Shown: piece by piece, positions 36,094 to 49,255 of the stretch | Layout: every line of letters starts with the position of its first letter | Position numbering within the stretch: position 1 is the first letter of the stretch | Assembly (NCBI RefSeq): GCF_023101765.2 | Contig: NC_064239.1 | Location: forward strand, 12,048,315 to 12,112,314 | Source of the DNA: Spodoptera frugiperda | Lineage: Eukaryota; Arthropoda; Insecta; Lepidoptera; Noctuidae | DNA: 64,000 bases | Direction of reading: 5' to 3' | Position numbers and translations under genes: made by a program | Notes under the pieces: model-generated | What the model saw: only the letters and a program-made list of their open reading frames with translations | Database searches by the model: none | What the model was told of the DNA's origin: nothing

Positions 36094-38680
36094 AATTTGT
36101 TCTTTTTTCTACATAAAAGATATCATTCAGATCTTTCTCATACATTTCTTTGTGTCACCAAAATATTTGAACATGAGGAAACACTTTCTCGATTTAAATA
36201 TCCCAACCACGATCCCCGATGACTCAGTCAGCTATTCACTTATTTTTTAGATTAGGATTAACATTATCAATAGAATGCATTACACCGCACCTATTCTCTT
36301 CATGTTAATAAGACCGTACCTTCTTTGAAAGTCAGTGCCGTGGTTTTTCATCCTTTTCTGCCTCAACATGATGGAGAGAGATAGATGTATGTCGCTGGAC
36401 CAGCTAGGCAAGCGTGTTGAAATACTTACACGAAGCATGGATTAAAACTTGAATGTTTGATGTACTGATTGCATAAAAAGCTTTGAAGAATGTTCGGTTG
36501 AAATTGAAATGATTGTGAATGTTTTAGCTAGTGAATAAATTAGGTATTATAATGTTGACTGGCGTTTAGAAATATATTCCTGTTTTAGTAAGCGTTATAG
36601 AGTGGCACTGTAGAATAATTTAATATTATACGTTCTACAAAATATGATAGTCTAGAATGCATATTATTTATTTTGATAAATGCTGTAGTATATGATTCTA
36701 AACATGTAAGTAGTAATCAAAATACAAAATTTTGGGTACTCTTTCATCCAAAAATAAAAAGTTTTATTTACTTACTTTCATAACTACAATCATGATTTAT
36801 AAATCTTCCTTATAATTTCACACATTATACATATTTTCTACACAACCACAAACATCACAACTTCAACTCACATTAATTAAAACCCAAATAATTTTTTCTT
36901 CATCATCATTTTTCTCTGTGAACCCTACAACCGGCCCACGGGACGCTAATGCCCAAAGTTAATCTGTCACAATGGGTACTATTTAACACTACGTATCACT
37001 AAGATCAGATAACGCCATGTTGATAACACTGATGATCGATGACGTCCAACGTTTTATAACGTGTTATATTTTAAAGTTGTTAGCAACGACGACGACGTGG
37101 GAATTTTGGGAAATTACCAGATGATTTTTTAATATGTATGTGGTCATTCATGTTGTGTTTGGCTCTGTAATCTTATGTCGAGACTTGTTCGTGTTGTTCT
37201 CATGCGTCTTTTATCTCTATATCTACTTGAAGTTACATTAACTATAGCATTATTATCTCTAAAGCTGGTAGGATTGTTAATGCTCAGTGAAACTTCTCAC
37301 AATGCACTGAATCGTTGAAAGAAATCACCAGCAGCTGATATCTTCAATACATTTCGATCTAAAACCCACACAAAATTCAAGAGAACATCATCCGTACTTT
37401 CTCTCAGACAAAAAACAACTACGAAATGAGAATCTACCCCAAACACATGCCTTTTCATACATCTCAAACTAAAATATAAAAAAGGAATGCACAAAGAGGT
37501 CCCTATTCTGTTAGCGCGCGTTTCCTCTCAGTTTTTATCAAGTTCACACTACGTAGAACAAAAGTGAGCAAAACAAAGCAACGCCGCTAGCGACACCTGA
37601 CGAAGTGAGAACGAAACTTGATACCCCGGGACAACAGCCGTCCATTGAAAATCAAACTTTAACAGCTCTAAACTAAAGCACAGCATCCCTTGAAGAAATC
37701 AATATGAGGAATAAAATGCAGCCACAATTGAATCTGGACTCTACACTAATTGAATAGAGCAGGTTTCACGATGAACTCCAAAATAGTATTAAGATTCCGA
37801 CCGCCACGTGATACGGTCTACCTTTCGCCAAGTAGTTTTGTATTGGAATAATTTTATAGTTATTACATATTAGAATGCTATCGTGGGTTCATTTGAAACT
37901 AAGCTCTACTTTCATAGGCATAAAGTGTGGTTTTATGTAATTTATGGGAAACGAAGGAATCGGCCATCGACGTAGAAATACATGATTCAAAATGAATTGT
38001 CAATCAAAAAGTTGGATGTTTTGAAATTTGACCAGTGCTACCAAATTAAAACTTGGTATAATAAAATAATAACGGGTGTGTCTGTCCATTTGAATAATGT
38101 TGAAGCTAGTGGTAGACGTTGTGGTCCGTTCGGGTTTTTTGTTTGAATTAATAATACGCCTATAGTTATTGGCTGGGCGTTTTGTTTGTACGGTCACACA
38201 GTCGTTTTGATTAGGAATTTTGATTTATTAACACTCGACAGACTGGCTCATTGGTTCACGCGCGATGTTGACGATGACGTGTTTTCGCTTTGATTTACTC
38301 CTACTCTCGAACAGTATCCATTCCAAGGTTCGGTCAAAATTTTGAATCACGTTTTCCTCTAAACTTTTTATGAATGAAATACCAAATTAATCTATAAATA
38401 CACATAACTTCTGTGAATGTAATATAGTGACACAATACATTCAGACAGATGTTTTAAACAATTCAAGTATAAATGAATTCAAGACTAAACAAAAGTAAGA
38501 CATTAATAGTATGAAGGAATAAAAGAAAAAAACATTGATTTGCAAAATAAAGATTACCTAAGTAAATACATAGTAAGAACTTCTTTTTAACACTAGCAAA
38601 AAGATTATACAATAAAGTTCATAATAGCGAACACTTGCTAGCAATAAAATCATTATCATCCTTTTTTAACCATCAATGTG
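36094..38680. other. No gene seen after ratchet point 2
   Basis: Mostly unique. A more balanced, CpG-bearing patch at 37515-37630 has a weak inverted relation between 'tatcaagttcacac' and 'gtgagaacgaaacttgata'. No gene or repeat family can be supported. Confidence 0.4.
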
Positions 38681-38682
38681 AT

Positions 38683-38738
38683 CCGTGAATTGAGCAATCA
38701 TCAAATTTTGATTGATGATTGATTTCGATTCACACGGA
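38683..38738. repeat. Imperfect inverted repeat
   Basis: 'tccgtgaattgagcaatcat' is mirrored by 'atgattgatttcgattcac' and 'acgga', giving an imperfect hairpin of about 25 bp with a very short loop. Origin unknown. Confidence 0.5.
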
Positions 38739-39887
38739 ACCTTTAGCAAACGTTAGAAAAACGGTACGGTAGGCATTACTTATGTTTTTTTTTATTGCTA
38801 TAAAGAGATACTTTTAGCTTAACTAAGCATATTCAACAAATAGGTGATATCTTGATTGATTTAGAAAAACGAATGTAGTAAGAAAAGTATTAGCCAGTTT
38901 GACATGGTTCCAAAAGGAAGAAGAATCAGGTAGTAGTCAGGATCTTGCTAATGTTGATGATTTTAGTGATGAATCTATTGTATAAGATTTATTTCGCAAA
39001 TGTTAACAAAAGACATAATTCTGATTATGATCATTGCATAATAGCATAATAGAAGTGGTTAGACTACAAATAGACTTGTCATGTGAAGGCAATTTTAAAT
39101 ATGAGAATGTACAATAAATTTGTTGCGATGGTAACGATATCCTTCCACATAAATAATGAATTGTTCCTAAAATTCCTTCCATTCAATGAAACAGGTTATT
39201 TTTCCGCCTATCTGGAACTTTTGACCATCAATGATTTTTTATCTGTATAATAAGTCTATGTGTCTCCATAAATTGTTATTAATATTGTTTTAAATGTGCC
39301 AAATTTTATTAAAATGGACTCTATCGCTTTGTCATAAGGTTTTGCCAATAAATATGACAGGTCGATGAAATACTCATTCATTATATAAAAAACTATATGG
39401 GCATTGGGCAGGTTTCGTTTTAGTACGACAAACCGCATATTTATTCATAGTACGTTATTTATAACTTTATGCTAGAAATGAATGAGTTTTAATAAAGTAA
39501 TTTTTCAACGAACATTGTTATATGACAAGGTAAGTTTTAGAAAACATCTAAAATGTTTGTCGTTTGCCAAGTTTGAAAATGTTCACCACATGAATCATAC
39601 ACAAGTAACGTAAAAGGATTGACAATAAAAATGTCTAAAAACAAAATACTATATCTTTCAAATTCTGATGAAGTATTATGATTTTGTGTTGATAGATAGC
39701 ATAAAACCAATTCCTATGAGGATACAACCGACGAAAATATTAGCAAATAATAAATCAAACACAAGCACAAAACAAAGTGATTTATTTTAAAACGAACACT
39801 CCAAAAATGCTCAGAGAAAATATCAAAAATATGACACAAGTTATAATCGAAGAACCAAAAGCTATGTCACCATCCACTAATGGCACC

Positions 39888-40045
39888 CGGATCTGTGGCC
39901 TGCCTAGCGGGTTACCGGGGCTCCGGATCGAAAAGCAGGAATAGGAACGGGGTGGTTTTTAGTCAGTAATAGCCTTTTGCCTTGTCCAAGGCGGGAACCT
40001 CACCACCATCACATCATACATCATCTTCATCACGGAAAAGACACG
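39888..40045 (+). mobile_element. SINE-like family C copy
   Basis: Includes 'tgcctagcgggttaccgggg', 'cgaaaagcaggaataggaac' and 'gtggtttttagtcagtaa'. The 3' end is diverged after 'ccttgtccaaggcggg'. Confidence 0.65.
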
Positions 40046-42361
40046 TGATGACTTATTCTTCTCTTTCTCAAAAAAATCCACTAATGGCGCTACATTCATA
40101 GGAGATTTCCACAATTTAACAACTAGGTTACAAAAGGTTGATAACACCATGAATAACAATGTAAAGAGACTAGTAATTAATAATATTATCAATTTAATAA
40201 ACAATGCTAGCGGTGACAGCTATAAATTGTGCGAACATGAGCACAATATGGTTTCCCATGATGTTATGGGAAAGAAGAACATGATCTGGATTAGTGGCTT
40301 GTCATCCAGTGTAATTAATGTAATGGTGTAGGTTTTAGGTCATACTGAAGCTGGGGTAATGGACGTGATAATATTAAAAGAGGTTTTGAGGACAATGGAA
40401 AACTATACCTTAACATTATATCAACGGTTGAAAGGCTAATTGATCTAAGCATAATTTTTTGTATACATACATCATTCGACTGAGAAAAATTTGCTGATTC
40501 TGAATATACATATAACTTTACACATACACATACATATAACTCAATATAAAAATAAGTATGCGAATTTTATTTTTGCAATCTTGGTTTAAACTAGAGATTA
40601 AATTCTAACAATAGGGATTTTTGTAACAAAAAGACACTTGGAAGAATCCGGATACGAAATTCAAGCTTAATATTGTACCATTTAAATTAAAGCAGTCACT
40701 GATCTACGACTAGGCAACGTCATAAGTAAACTTACACACAATGCAACACAAAACAGTACGCATTCAAACTAAAAATTCATTTCCAACACTGATACCACCA
40801 ACAAAGATCTTATTAAACTTTAAATTTATTCAATTAACCCCCAAAGAGCAAAATAAACGTTCACAGAATATATCAAGCTTCGAACAACGGTAGCCGGACT
40901 GAACTTGCTACCGATAGCCCTAGGTCACACGATAGGATCACATCGGGACATTCTCCTCTCGTTAATTGTGCGCGCACGGTTTAATTGACACCGTTGTAGC
41001 CTTTGCTTTTGATGGTCGATTGTTCGTTTTGTTTAAGATTTTGTGAGACATTCGGTTTGGAGGTGTGAAGAAAAATGGCGATCCGTTCGATCGAGATTTA
41101 TTTTGGTATTTATTATTTGTTTTTTCGGAATTAAAAGTTTAACGTTGATTTTGTATCAGTAATCTTTACACTGATTTTGAAAGGAATCTAAGCTGATTAA
41201 TATTTTGTTACAAAAACTTGTATCAACAACAAAACCAAAGAGTAAAAAACGAAAATTATATAAAAATGGCAGCAAAAATTACAACAGATGATGCACCTTG
41301 AAATTAATATTGATACGAAATCTACAATAGCAGTAGCTCGCACAATAAAGAGCCAGTAAGTTAAAGTCAAAATCTCCAAGAAATAACGGTAATAATAGAT
41401 TAAAATAGTCATCTACGTTGTTTAAAACGATTTATTTTTTTATCACCTTCGACTGCTCTATGCGTATCTAATCAAACATTCTTTTTGTAGAATTCAATTT
41501 TACGCTCCTTTTTTGCTGAAGAAATAAATAGGAATTCAGCCTATACCACTTTGTTTTCATGGGTATGACTGATCCAAAGCCTGAGATTATTATGCGCAGG
41601 TGTTCTCTGCCAAAGAACTCTTGAAGTCCAAGGCTGTCTTTGGATTTTATTTCATCTTTAAACGACGTTCTTGACTAGCTATTCATTGAGCAGAAAATTA
41701 AATTACGGCAACAAAATTTTCTTCTCTATTTTTCATTACAGAATTTCTTTCTTCATATCTCTTTTTTAAACCAAGTTTAAATTAAATCTCGATCGAACTC
41801 TAACAAAACGTTTCGAATTATCAATTCATTCGACTTTCGGTAACCGGCAATAAATAGGGCTCCCGACAGACGAAAAGCCCGGTACATGACATAAATACTA
41901 CTTCCCAAGACCCATAAATGTCGTAACCCCCAGACGTAAACAATCGGATACCAATCCTGTTTCTTGAGAACCAAAGTTGAAATTCCAATGTATTGGTTTC
42001 GGGGAGTAAGTAAAGGGTATCAAGTGACCGACTTCAAAGACAATGGTATATCGCTTTTGGAGACAAGCGAAGGTGACAGCTTCGGTTTCGGGTTTGGTTT
42101 TAATTTGCGAAATTTTGTGTACAATGGCCGAAGGATAGCGAGTGACTTTGAGTGATGAAGGGTCTCAGACCTAGATTTCCAGTATTTTGATAATCAAAAT
42201 GTATCAGAGTCTGAGTTTAAAAACTCCTAAAGTTCTAAATATTTTGGGTAAAGAAAGTCTTCATTGCTAAGTGCAATGAAGACTAACAAATGTAATGCAA
42301 AAGTGACAAAAGCGACCAGCTTACAGAGACACCCAAAACATAGAAAGTTCCACAGGTGGGC
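40046..42361. other. No gene seen
   Basis: AT-rich unique sequence. A balanced stretch at 41770-42160 holds opposed short open frames; the plus one (41964-42155) includes a GFGFGF run and is not recognised. Conservation of this patch would be worth knowing. Confidence 0.35.
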
Positions 42362-42533
42362 CCAGTAGAGCTGATCCGGAGCTGTGGACTACCTAGCGGG
42401 TTTACCGGGGCTCCTGCTCGAAAAGCAGGAGTAGGAACGGGATGGTTTTAGTCAGTAAGAGTCTGACACTTCCTCTCGTCTCGCCCAAGGCGGAAGAAGT
42501 CATTGGATGATTTCCACCCAAAAAAAAAGAACA
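42362..42533 (+). mobile_element. SINE-like family C, best copy
   Basis: The fullest plus-strand copy: 'gagctgtggactacctagcg', 'ccggggctcctgctcgaaaa', 'gcaggagtaggaacgggatg', 'gaagtcattggatgattt' and a terminal A run (42521-42529). The A tail supports retroposition. Confidence 0.75.
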
Positions 42534-43019
42534 TAGAAAGTTGTACGAAAGCCAGAAAAGGATTTGAAAGTGACAAAATTCCTTTCGAAGTAAAATTAAA
42601 TCAGACATCCATATTTAGCACTTTATAGACATATCAATGTATTGTATTGAACACCAATCGGCAGTTGACAATTTGCATAAAAACTTACTTATCATGTCAA
42701 TAAAAATGTTAAGAAGCTCCGACTATTTTGTTTTATCAGCTAGCTAAGATTATTTATAAATGATTCTTAACCTTTGTTTTATTTTAATTTGAAACTTAAT
42801 ATCCCTTGAGTTTTTCTTCTTTTTTCGTATAATAATGAAGTAGGCGTTTCAAGGGGTTTATACTATATAAGTATTAAGCCTGGGCAGAATTAATGAACAC
42901 TATAAAAACATTTTATAAAACAATCTCGGCTAGGCTATTTCTTGAATATAGCGTGGTCTTTTATGTTTTTAAATAAAGGTTTAATAATATATTTGGGCTG
43001 GCATCATCGCTTTGCGATT

Positions 43020-43125
43020 AAAGCCTTTTTACTAGTGACTAGTGTTGCGAGTGTCCACGAACGGCGCTGATCGCTTACCATCAGGTGAACAGTCTGCTTG
43101 TTGGTCTCCTATTCCATAAAAAAAT
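43020..43125 (+). repeat. 'gcttaccatcaggtga' repeat, copy 3
   Basis: Core 'cgcttaccatcaggtgaaca' begins at 43071. The upstream part is shorter and more diverged than in copies 2 and 5. Confidence 0.55.
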
Positions 43126-44084
43126 ACTGTAAAGTCATTCGCATTTAGAATTCCATGGAAGCATAGTAATAATTGTACAGATCTAAAATTCTTTATTAAC
43201 TAAAAACACATTAAAAGTTGAATGAAAGAAAACATGCAGCTACTGTTAATTAAGCGTGTGTAATGAAATACACAAACCCGATGATACCACACGACACAGA
43301 CACAAACAACGAATCGCCACACGAAATAAAAAGGAATTAAATTCATAAAAATGCTTTATCACACCCCATTACGGAACAATAACTGGAATCCTGCACAAAA
43401 AGATTTCAAGAAAAAAAAAACAGACAAGTCTCCTCTTACATAACGCATATGTGGTACGGTCAGCACAATAAGTAGCCAACATTTATTCAGAATGCCAGGC
43501 GAGGCAGGAATTATCTGGTCGAGTATCAAAAAAGGCCGACCCAACTTAAGGAATAAAAAAAAGCATAAAACCCGACAAGAAATTATGATACTACCAAATA
43601 CGCGGGTAAAAACTCGATTCTATATACTGTTGTAAGTTCTACAGTGGATTCCGATCCAATTATCTGGTTTTTGGTCGGCGGATTGCATTCGTTGCGAAAT
43701 AATTTTGTCTACTCACTGTTTTGCTGTCTGTACTTAAGCGTTATTGCTTTGTTTTCGATGCCTTGTCTTTTTTTTAATGTGTTTTAGAATATTGTTAGTT
43801 TCCATTTAGTGAGTGTTCTGAGAATATCCTTATATCTTTTGATAAAAGCGTGACGACAACTAGATGAGTGATTGAAATAAAATGGCTGTTAGCGTGACGA
43901 AGAAATAAATTGCATTGAGTAAAATACTGATTGTATTTTGTTTTGTACCCTTGCAAATGACGAGTTTCAAGTCTGATGTCATTAGACCATTGTTACTGAT
44001 AGTCTATTCCATAGAACGCAAGCTTTGTAATGAATTTGGTGTTTTCAAACTTTAGAATGAGCACCTTGGTTCACTGACGGACAG

Positions 44085-44190
44085 ACTGACAGACTATTTT
44101 ATTTATTTCTTTATTTGTTAACATTTCAAAAGTACCTATTTATCGTTTAATTGGAATAAATTATTTGACTTTGACTTTATAGATAATAAA
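44085..44190 (+). repeat. Element ending in TTTGACTTTGACTTT
   Basis: 'aaaagtacctatttatcg', 'ttaattggaataaattattt' and the terminal 'gactttgacttt' match one arm of the inverted-repeat element at 50247-50568. This copy has only one end. Confidence 0.55.
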
Positions 44191-44936
44191 AACCTACTAT
44201 TTCCAAACGAAATCATAATGTAGGGCTACACATGCAATCTTGATATCCCTTTCTTTTAATTGAATAGGTATATTATGCTAGAAAAAGCCATACATACATC
44301 TACGCTACACCTATAGAAAAGGTTTTCCTACCATCGAAAAGGCACTTCGCAATAAGTGCCGACTTAATTTCAAGCAGTTCTAAGGATTTTACTTAAAACC
44401 TAGCTTCATTTACACCGTTAGGCGTATCTGAAGCTAGATTGTAAGTACGAAAAATCACGTTTCACATTTAAGTCCAAAGCAAAAAGTGGGATCCTGACAT
44501 ACCACCAATTAGTGACAAAAAAGCGATTTGTCGTTTTAAAACTAAACACAAAACACCTCATTATACTAATTAGTGAAGAAAAAACTAAAGAAGAGACGTC
44601 GATCAGTGCAGACAATTCCGGGTAGCCGGGTAGTCTTAGATTTAGGGTTGTCCATTATTAGTTAGCAAATTGTCACACAGTTTTTTGGAAGAATGAAATT
44701 ATAAATATCTGTCATATCAACATGTAAAGGTGCATATTTAAAAAGTGTAAGGAATACGCTCGTTTCTTTAAGTAAAAGACTTTTTGGTGTTACAAGGTTA
44801 ATCAATAATTGTACTTTTCGGAATAACGGCTAGGTTTTTATGAAATTCCTAATGAAAAATATAAAAGATCAATGTTTTCTGAACTAGACCACAAAATCAC
44901 AACCCAATCAGAAGCAGACCTCAAGAATCCCATCTA

Positions 44937-45090
44937 AAAACGGCTTCGCCCGCGTTTCCGTAGGATAAAATGTTGTTTATGTCTTGGCCATAATTTACCC
45001 CTGTTTCAAATATCATCTCGATCCCTTCAGTCGTTTTGACATAAACTAACAAACAGACATACAATCTTTCTCAATTATTTTGTTAGTAGG
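44937..45090 (+). repeat. Retroelement tail remnant
   Basis: 'acggcttcgcccgcgtttcc', 'gtaggataaaatgttgttta' and 'atcatctcgatcccttcagt' are landmarks of the tail family at 16360 and 22872. Heavily diverged. Confidence 0.55.
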
Positions 45091-45597
45091 ATAATATACT
45101 TTACTAACATTAAACTACTCAACCAATATCCCAAAAAAGTCCTTAACTTCTCCAAAACCATCTTCAAATACCACATCTATTTTGACAGTACTCTGTAAAC
45201 TGAGCCCAGCCCTGTACTTTGAGCCACCATCAAGATATACCAGTGGCTTGCTAATGAAAAGAACTTGGCTCCCTTTATTAAGTCTAATGTATTCAACTGA
45301 TCGGTTAGACGATTGTGAGCCAAATGTCAGAGTGTGTTTACTTTGTTACCCGACATTTCTTGATGACTTCTAATGTAGACTTTGAGGTGCTTTGCTGTTG
45401 TATTGGTAATTGAATTGGGCGGAACATTTTGTGGGATTGTGATTATTGTATGGACGATTGTTTGGTATTAGATATTTTGTAACTGTTTAAAAAAACCTAA
45501 TGGAATAGAATTTAGAATGTGCCTGATCTAAGTAATCTCTATCTAGGATTGCAATATGTAATGATGCTACTAATTAAGGTAAAATTGGTGTGTATCC

Positions 45598-45748
45598 GTA
45601 CCCTTAATAGTACGACTTTGCTAAACGAAAACGAAACGTAAGCGCGTTCAGCTCTCTGATTGGTTGGTTCATTTGCGTCGTCCAATCAAATCGAAAGCGC
45701 TCTCGTTTCGTTTTCGTTAGACGTAAAGCAAACTCATACTAAGGGTAC
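45598..45748. mobile_element. Palindromic CCAAT MITE, complete copy
   Basis: This 151-bp near-palindrome runs from 'gtacccttaatagtacgac' to 'actcatactaagggtac'. Its arms contain 'acgaaaacgaaacgtaagcg' and the inverse 'gctctcgtttcgttttcg'. Near the centre lie 'ctgattggttgg' and 'tccaatcaaa', two CCAAT boxes in opposite orientation. Non-coding; a foldback MITE with relatives at 26350 and 49031-50050. Confidence 0.75.
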
Positions 45749-46725
45749 TTTACTCGTGGTCCACTAACTCCGGACAGACATTTTATCCTTTCAATACTCC
45801 GGCTTTCACTATCATAGTAGAATCATAGGAAAAATACTTTACTGCAATTTTAATCAAGATTTAATCACGTAAATTCTTACATTAAAAAAAAAGAAGCGAA
45901 CATCGACTAAAAACTTTACGATCAAAACCCATCTAATAAATTCACAACTCAGCCGTTAAAAACGTATCACGCAAACGAAATCGTTTAAATAAAATGTGCT
46001 GCAGCATATGAACAACATTCCAGTACCGTCAATCTTACTTTTATGGTGTTTAGCAGCTCACTGGCAAACCCCATAGGCCTAGAAAGGTTGGCACCATAAT
46101 AAATCTTGCTTTTATAGCACCTGCATTTACTCCTGAATTCAACCTTTTACATCAAAGATTGTGGTTTGATCTCCCATAAACGCATGGTGAAATAAGACAT
46201 ATTCGTTGGCTGGTGTTTAGCACAAATAAGTAATATGTTCGTTCTGTGTATTTATTGAATGGTTTTGTACGTTTTGTTTGTATTATATGGTTTCTGTTTG
46301 AATATGAGAAGGAGTATGCAGTTGGTTGAGTTCAATTTTGAGATCAGATAAAATAGTTTTCGAATTTAGTGTTTTTGTTCATAGTTTTGTCTGAAATTGG
46401 GCCTGTATTGTAAGCATATACTAAACACATAAAGCTAATAATATGTCTAGTTTAAATACGGTACTTTTATTCTGCACCTACTATGAGTAATCATCTATCT
46501 ATCTAGTACTTCAATACAACGAATAATAAATCTAGCAGCCTACCAGCTCAGAGAATTGAATGAGGACTCAGCACTACAATCAATAAACACTAACTATAAA
46601 CTAAGCTATCACCGACTAGACCACACTTAAGTTAAAGAAACATTTCAAAGAATTCCGTTTCATAAAAACTTAAATCCTAAACTCCTAATAGGTACACAGC
46701 AATGTCGTTTTATCACGTTAACAAA

Positions 46726-46826
46726 TTGCGATCGTCGTCGCCGCTTGCGCCGGCCGCGGAGCGGTGCCATTGGTCGGCAAAAACCCGCGCATGCGCGGAA
46801 GCCGAGCCATTAGCCCGCCATTTCAA
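46726..46826. promoter_or_regulatory. CpG-rich element with NRF1 palindrome
   Basis: One hundred bases of very G+C/CpG-rich DNA in AT-rich surroundings. They contain the perfect palindrome CCGCGCATGCGCGG (46785-46798), which encloses the NRF1/Ewg site GCGCATGCGC. There is an inverted CCAAT box (46767-46773) and three GCCAT cores (46766, 46806, 46817; PHO/YY1-like). This composition is typical of CpG promoters or conserved enhancers. No open frame or start site can be assigned. It is not related to the MITE cluster. Confidence 0.45.
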
Positions 46827-47044
46827 CCAGTATCTATTGGAGTGAATTAAGAAACAAATTACATGTTACATTATGTACATTTTGGCAAGTCATTTCGACG
46901 TTTTTTGGCTGTTATTTCCTGGTTCTTTGTTATTGTATGCTGTGGATTAATATTGTAATTGTAATGGAGGATATCATCATAATTATCTGGTTCTTCAGTT
47001 AGGGGTAGGCAGAGACATTCCCACGAATGTTAATAATGCAAAAG

Positions 47045-47215
47045 TTTGTGGTCGTATGAATGTATTATGTATGTTTGTTACTCTTTCTAAAAAAAGTTAT
47101 TGTACGGATTTGGATGAAATTTGGTACTGAGACTGATTACAGTCTGGAATAACATTTAGGGTAATTTTTATCTCAAGAAACACGGGCGAAGTCGCTGGTA
47201 CACACTAGTTATCTA
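47045..47215 (-). repeat. Retroelement tail remnant, inverted
   Basis: Read on the minus strand it begins 'actagtgtgtaccagcgact' and 'tcgcccgtgtttcttgagat', then 'accaaatttcatccaaatcc'. These are the landmarks of the tail family in the reverse orientation. Confidence 0.55.
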
Positions 47216-47541
47216 CTTAATTATAATTATAATTACTGCAGTCCATACATTTTGGACTAACATAGTAACACTATTGAGAATATTAATATCGGAAGGTTTA
47301 ATTTGATCCAGTCTAAGGAGCTATACTAGTGCCAGCAGTCAACTAACTATTCTATTCTCTTGTTAATAAAGAGCAATTTTCCCTGCACTTTTTTAGCTAC
47401 CGAAGCATCAAACATTTATGTACCTTAAATCATGTAATTTATAATTATGAACCCGAAGTAAATTAAATAATAAATACAAAGTTATTCTTTGTCGTAACCT
47501 TCTCCATCTATCGTGCGTTTATGCTTGTAACAATGTATTGT

Positions 47542-47916
47542 ATAGGAGTGCTTTTCCACCAGAGATGTGCTATGTAGCTATTACTAGTTATAGTAGCCTA
47601 CTACGAAAATGTAATAGCTAAGATGTGAAATTATGTGACCGTTTACACTCATAATAAGTTATGTTGATATGTTATGAAGATGCGCCGTCGCAAAGTAGCT
47701 GTGTGAGGAAGATGCGCAGCTCGAATATGCGATGTATCGATTGTAAGAAAGCCATCCATAGCATACATCTTTCCATATAAAAGACATAGTTTAGCGGATT
47801 CCGTTTTCTCTATCGCTAAGCTATGTATGTATGTATACCAATGATTACGATTGGTGGAAGTTAAACGCATCCACAACAACGTAGCGTAGCACATCTCAGG
47901 TGGAAAAGCATCCTAA
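47542..47916. mobile_element. 375-bp MITE with about 30-bp TIRs
   Basis: The left end 'aggagtgcttttccaccaga' and 'gatgtgctatg' is inverted at the right as 'cgtagcacatctcaggtgga' and 'aaagcatcct', with a few mismatches and one indel. The interior is non-coding; the open frame at 47649-47894 runs through it by chance. It also contains an inner hairpin, ccaatgattacgattgg. No transposase, so non-autonomous. Confidence 0.7.
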
Positions 47917-49030
47917 GAGTGGGCGCCTATTTTTTAGTTCGTTTTATCCTATTTTGAACTTTAATACAACTATGTATAAAAACTATATTGATGATGACTT
48001 TTATGTGAGTAAGTTCAGTAAATATTGCCTCTTATTTATTCTATATTTCATGGTGCTCATCACAGGGGAATTTTAATTTAGTTTTTTTATATATAATATA
48101 TTAGATAGGTCTTTTATGTGTGTGTTTTTGCGTAAATAGCTTAATAACTATGAAAGGCTAAGGTGCTGGATATGCGATGAAAAGAAATGAGAATCTAATT
48201 CATGAGGGTAATAAATTGGTACTATGTTTTTTAAGTTCAAAAAAATATGTTAAAGAGTAAAGGATCTCTACAATGTATTACTGGCGCCACCAATACATGG
48301 AAAGCTTATAATATTAAAATGTCACATTTTTTAAATTGATTTAAAAAAAAGTAGGTTCTTCAGTTTTTACCTGCATGTATGTGTGTCTGGGCGCGATTAC
48401 CTAGCGTTTGGCTGAACCATTTTTGTTGCGGTTTTCAGCATGGTATTTTTCTGACTTAAGAGAAGGTTTTAAGTTTCTGATTTAAAAAAAAAAATGGAGG
48501 CGGCTAAGAAAATAGTAGGTGGTTCCCTTTTTAAAAAAAATAACATTTTTTGATCACGTAACAAGGTTTTAAATCCTGCAACTTGCGAACTTCAATACTA
48601 TACTAACATCATGTATATTTTAAGCATGATGTTCAATGGTGACCTCAAAATATGATATCAAGATTAATATTTAGGACTACCATTACGAAGAAATAATTTC
48701 AATAAGTTTTTTTCTTATTTCAATTAAGAGCAAACCAGTAATACAAGAAGCTAAGAACTGGAAACGTTATAAAAAACGTTATTAAAATCGTAACATACTT
48801 TGCAAGCTACTCATATCAATTCAGCAGTGTCTCTGACCAAAGATTACGGGAACCGCAAACATTTTTATTAATATTCCAAGAATTTGGCTGTAATTCCGCA
48901 ATTTACTTCCATAAAATACTGTCCAGACGAAATAACATCAAACCGACGAAACAAAGTATTAAAATTAATGCATTACATGAATAAAATCGAAGGATAAGGT
49001 TAAGGTACCGCAGAAATCACATAGTTAGAA
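47917..49030. other. No gene seen
   Basis: AT-rich sequence. A section at 48350-48540 with 'acctgcatgtatgtgtgtct' and 'tagcgtttggctgaacca' resembles another old dispersed repeat, but I cannot name it. Confidence 0.35.
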
Positions 49031-49105
49031 GGCTTAGTACGAGTTTATTCTACATTTATGACGTTTAGTACTCTGATTGGCCTGCTCCAATGAACCAACC
49101 AATCA
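49031..49105. mobile_element. Palindromic CCAAT MITE, half copy
   Basis: A left arm 'ggcttagtacgagtttattc' and a centre 'actctgattggcctg' with 'gaaccaaccaatcag' remain. The right arm is replaced directly by the next copy. Confidence 0.6.
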
Positions 49106-49255
49106 GTACCCTTAGTACAAGTTTGCTTTACGTTGAAAGAAAACGTACCGAGAGCGCGATCGGCGCTCTGATTAGCCAGTGCGAATGAAACAACCAATCA
49201 GAGCTTCGAAATCGCTCTCGTTTCGATTTCGTTAAACGTAAAACCAACTCGTAGT
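49106..49255. mobile_element. Palindromic CCAAT MITE, complete copy
   Basis: From 'tacccttagtacaagtttgc' to 'gtaaaaccaactcgtagta'. Arms contain 'agagcgcgatcggcgctctg' and 'atcgctctcgtttcgatttc'. The central CCAAT boxes are partly mutated on the left (attagcc). A family C-like insertion follows within 1 bp of its right end. Confidence 0.7.

Noticed and set aside
39525..39536. Strong AAG|GTAAGT donor
   Set aside because: No acceptor with a pyrimidine tract lies at exon distance upstream, so it is probably a pseudo-site.
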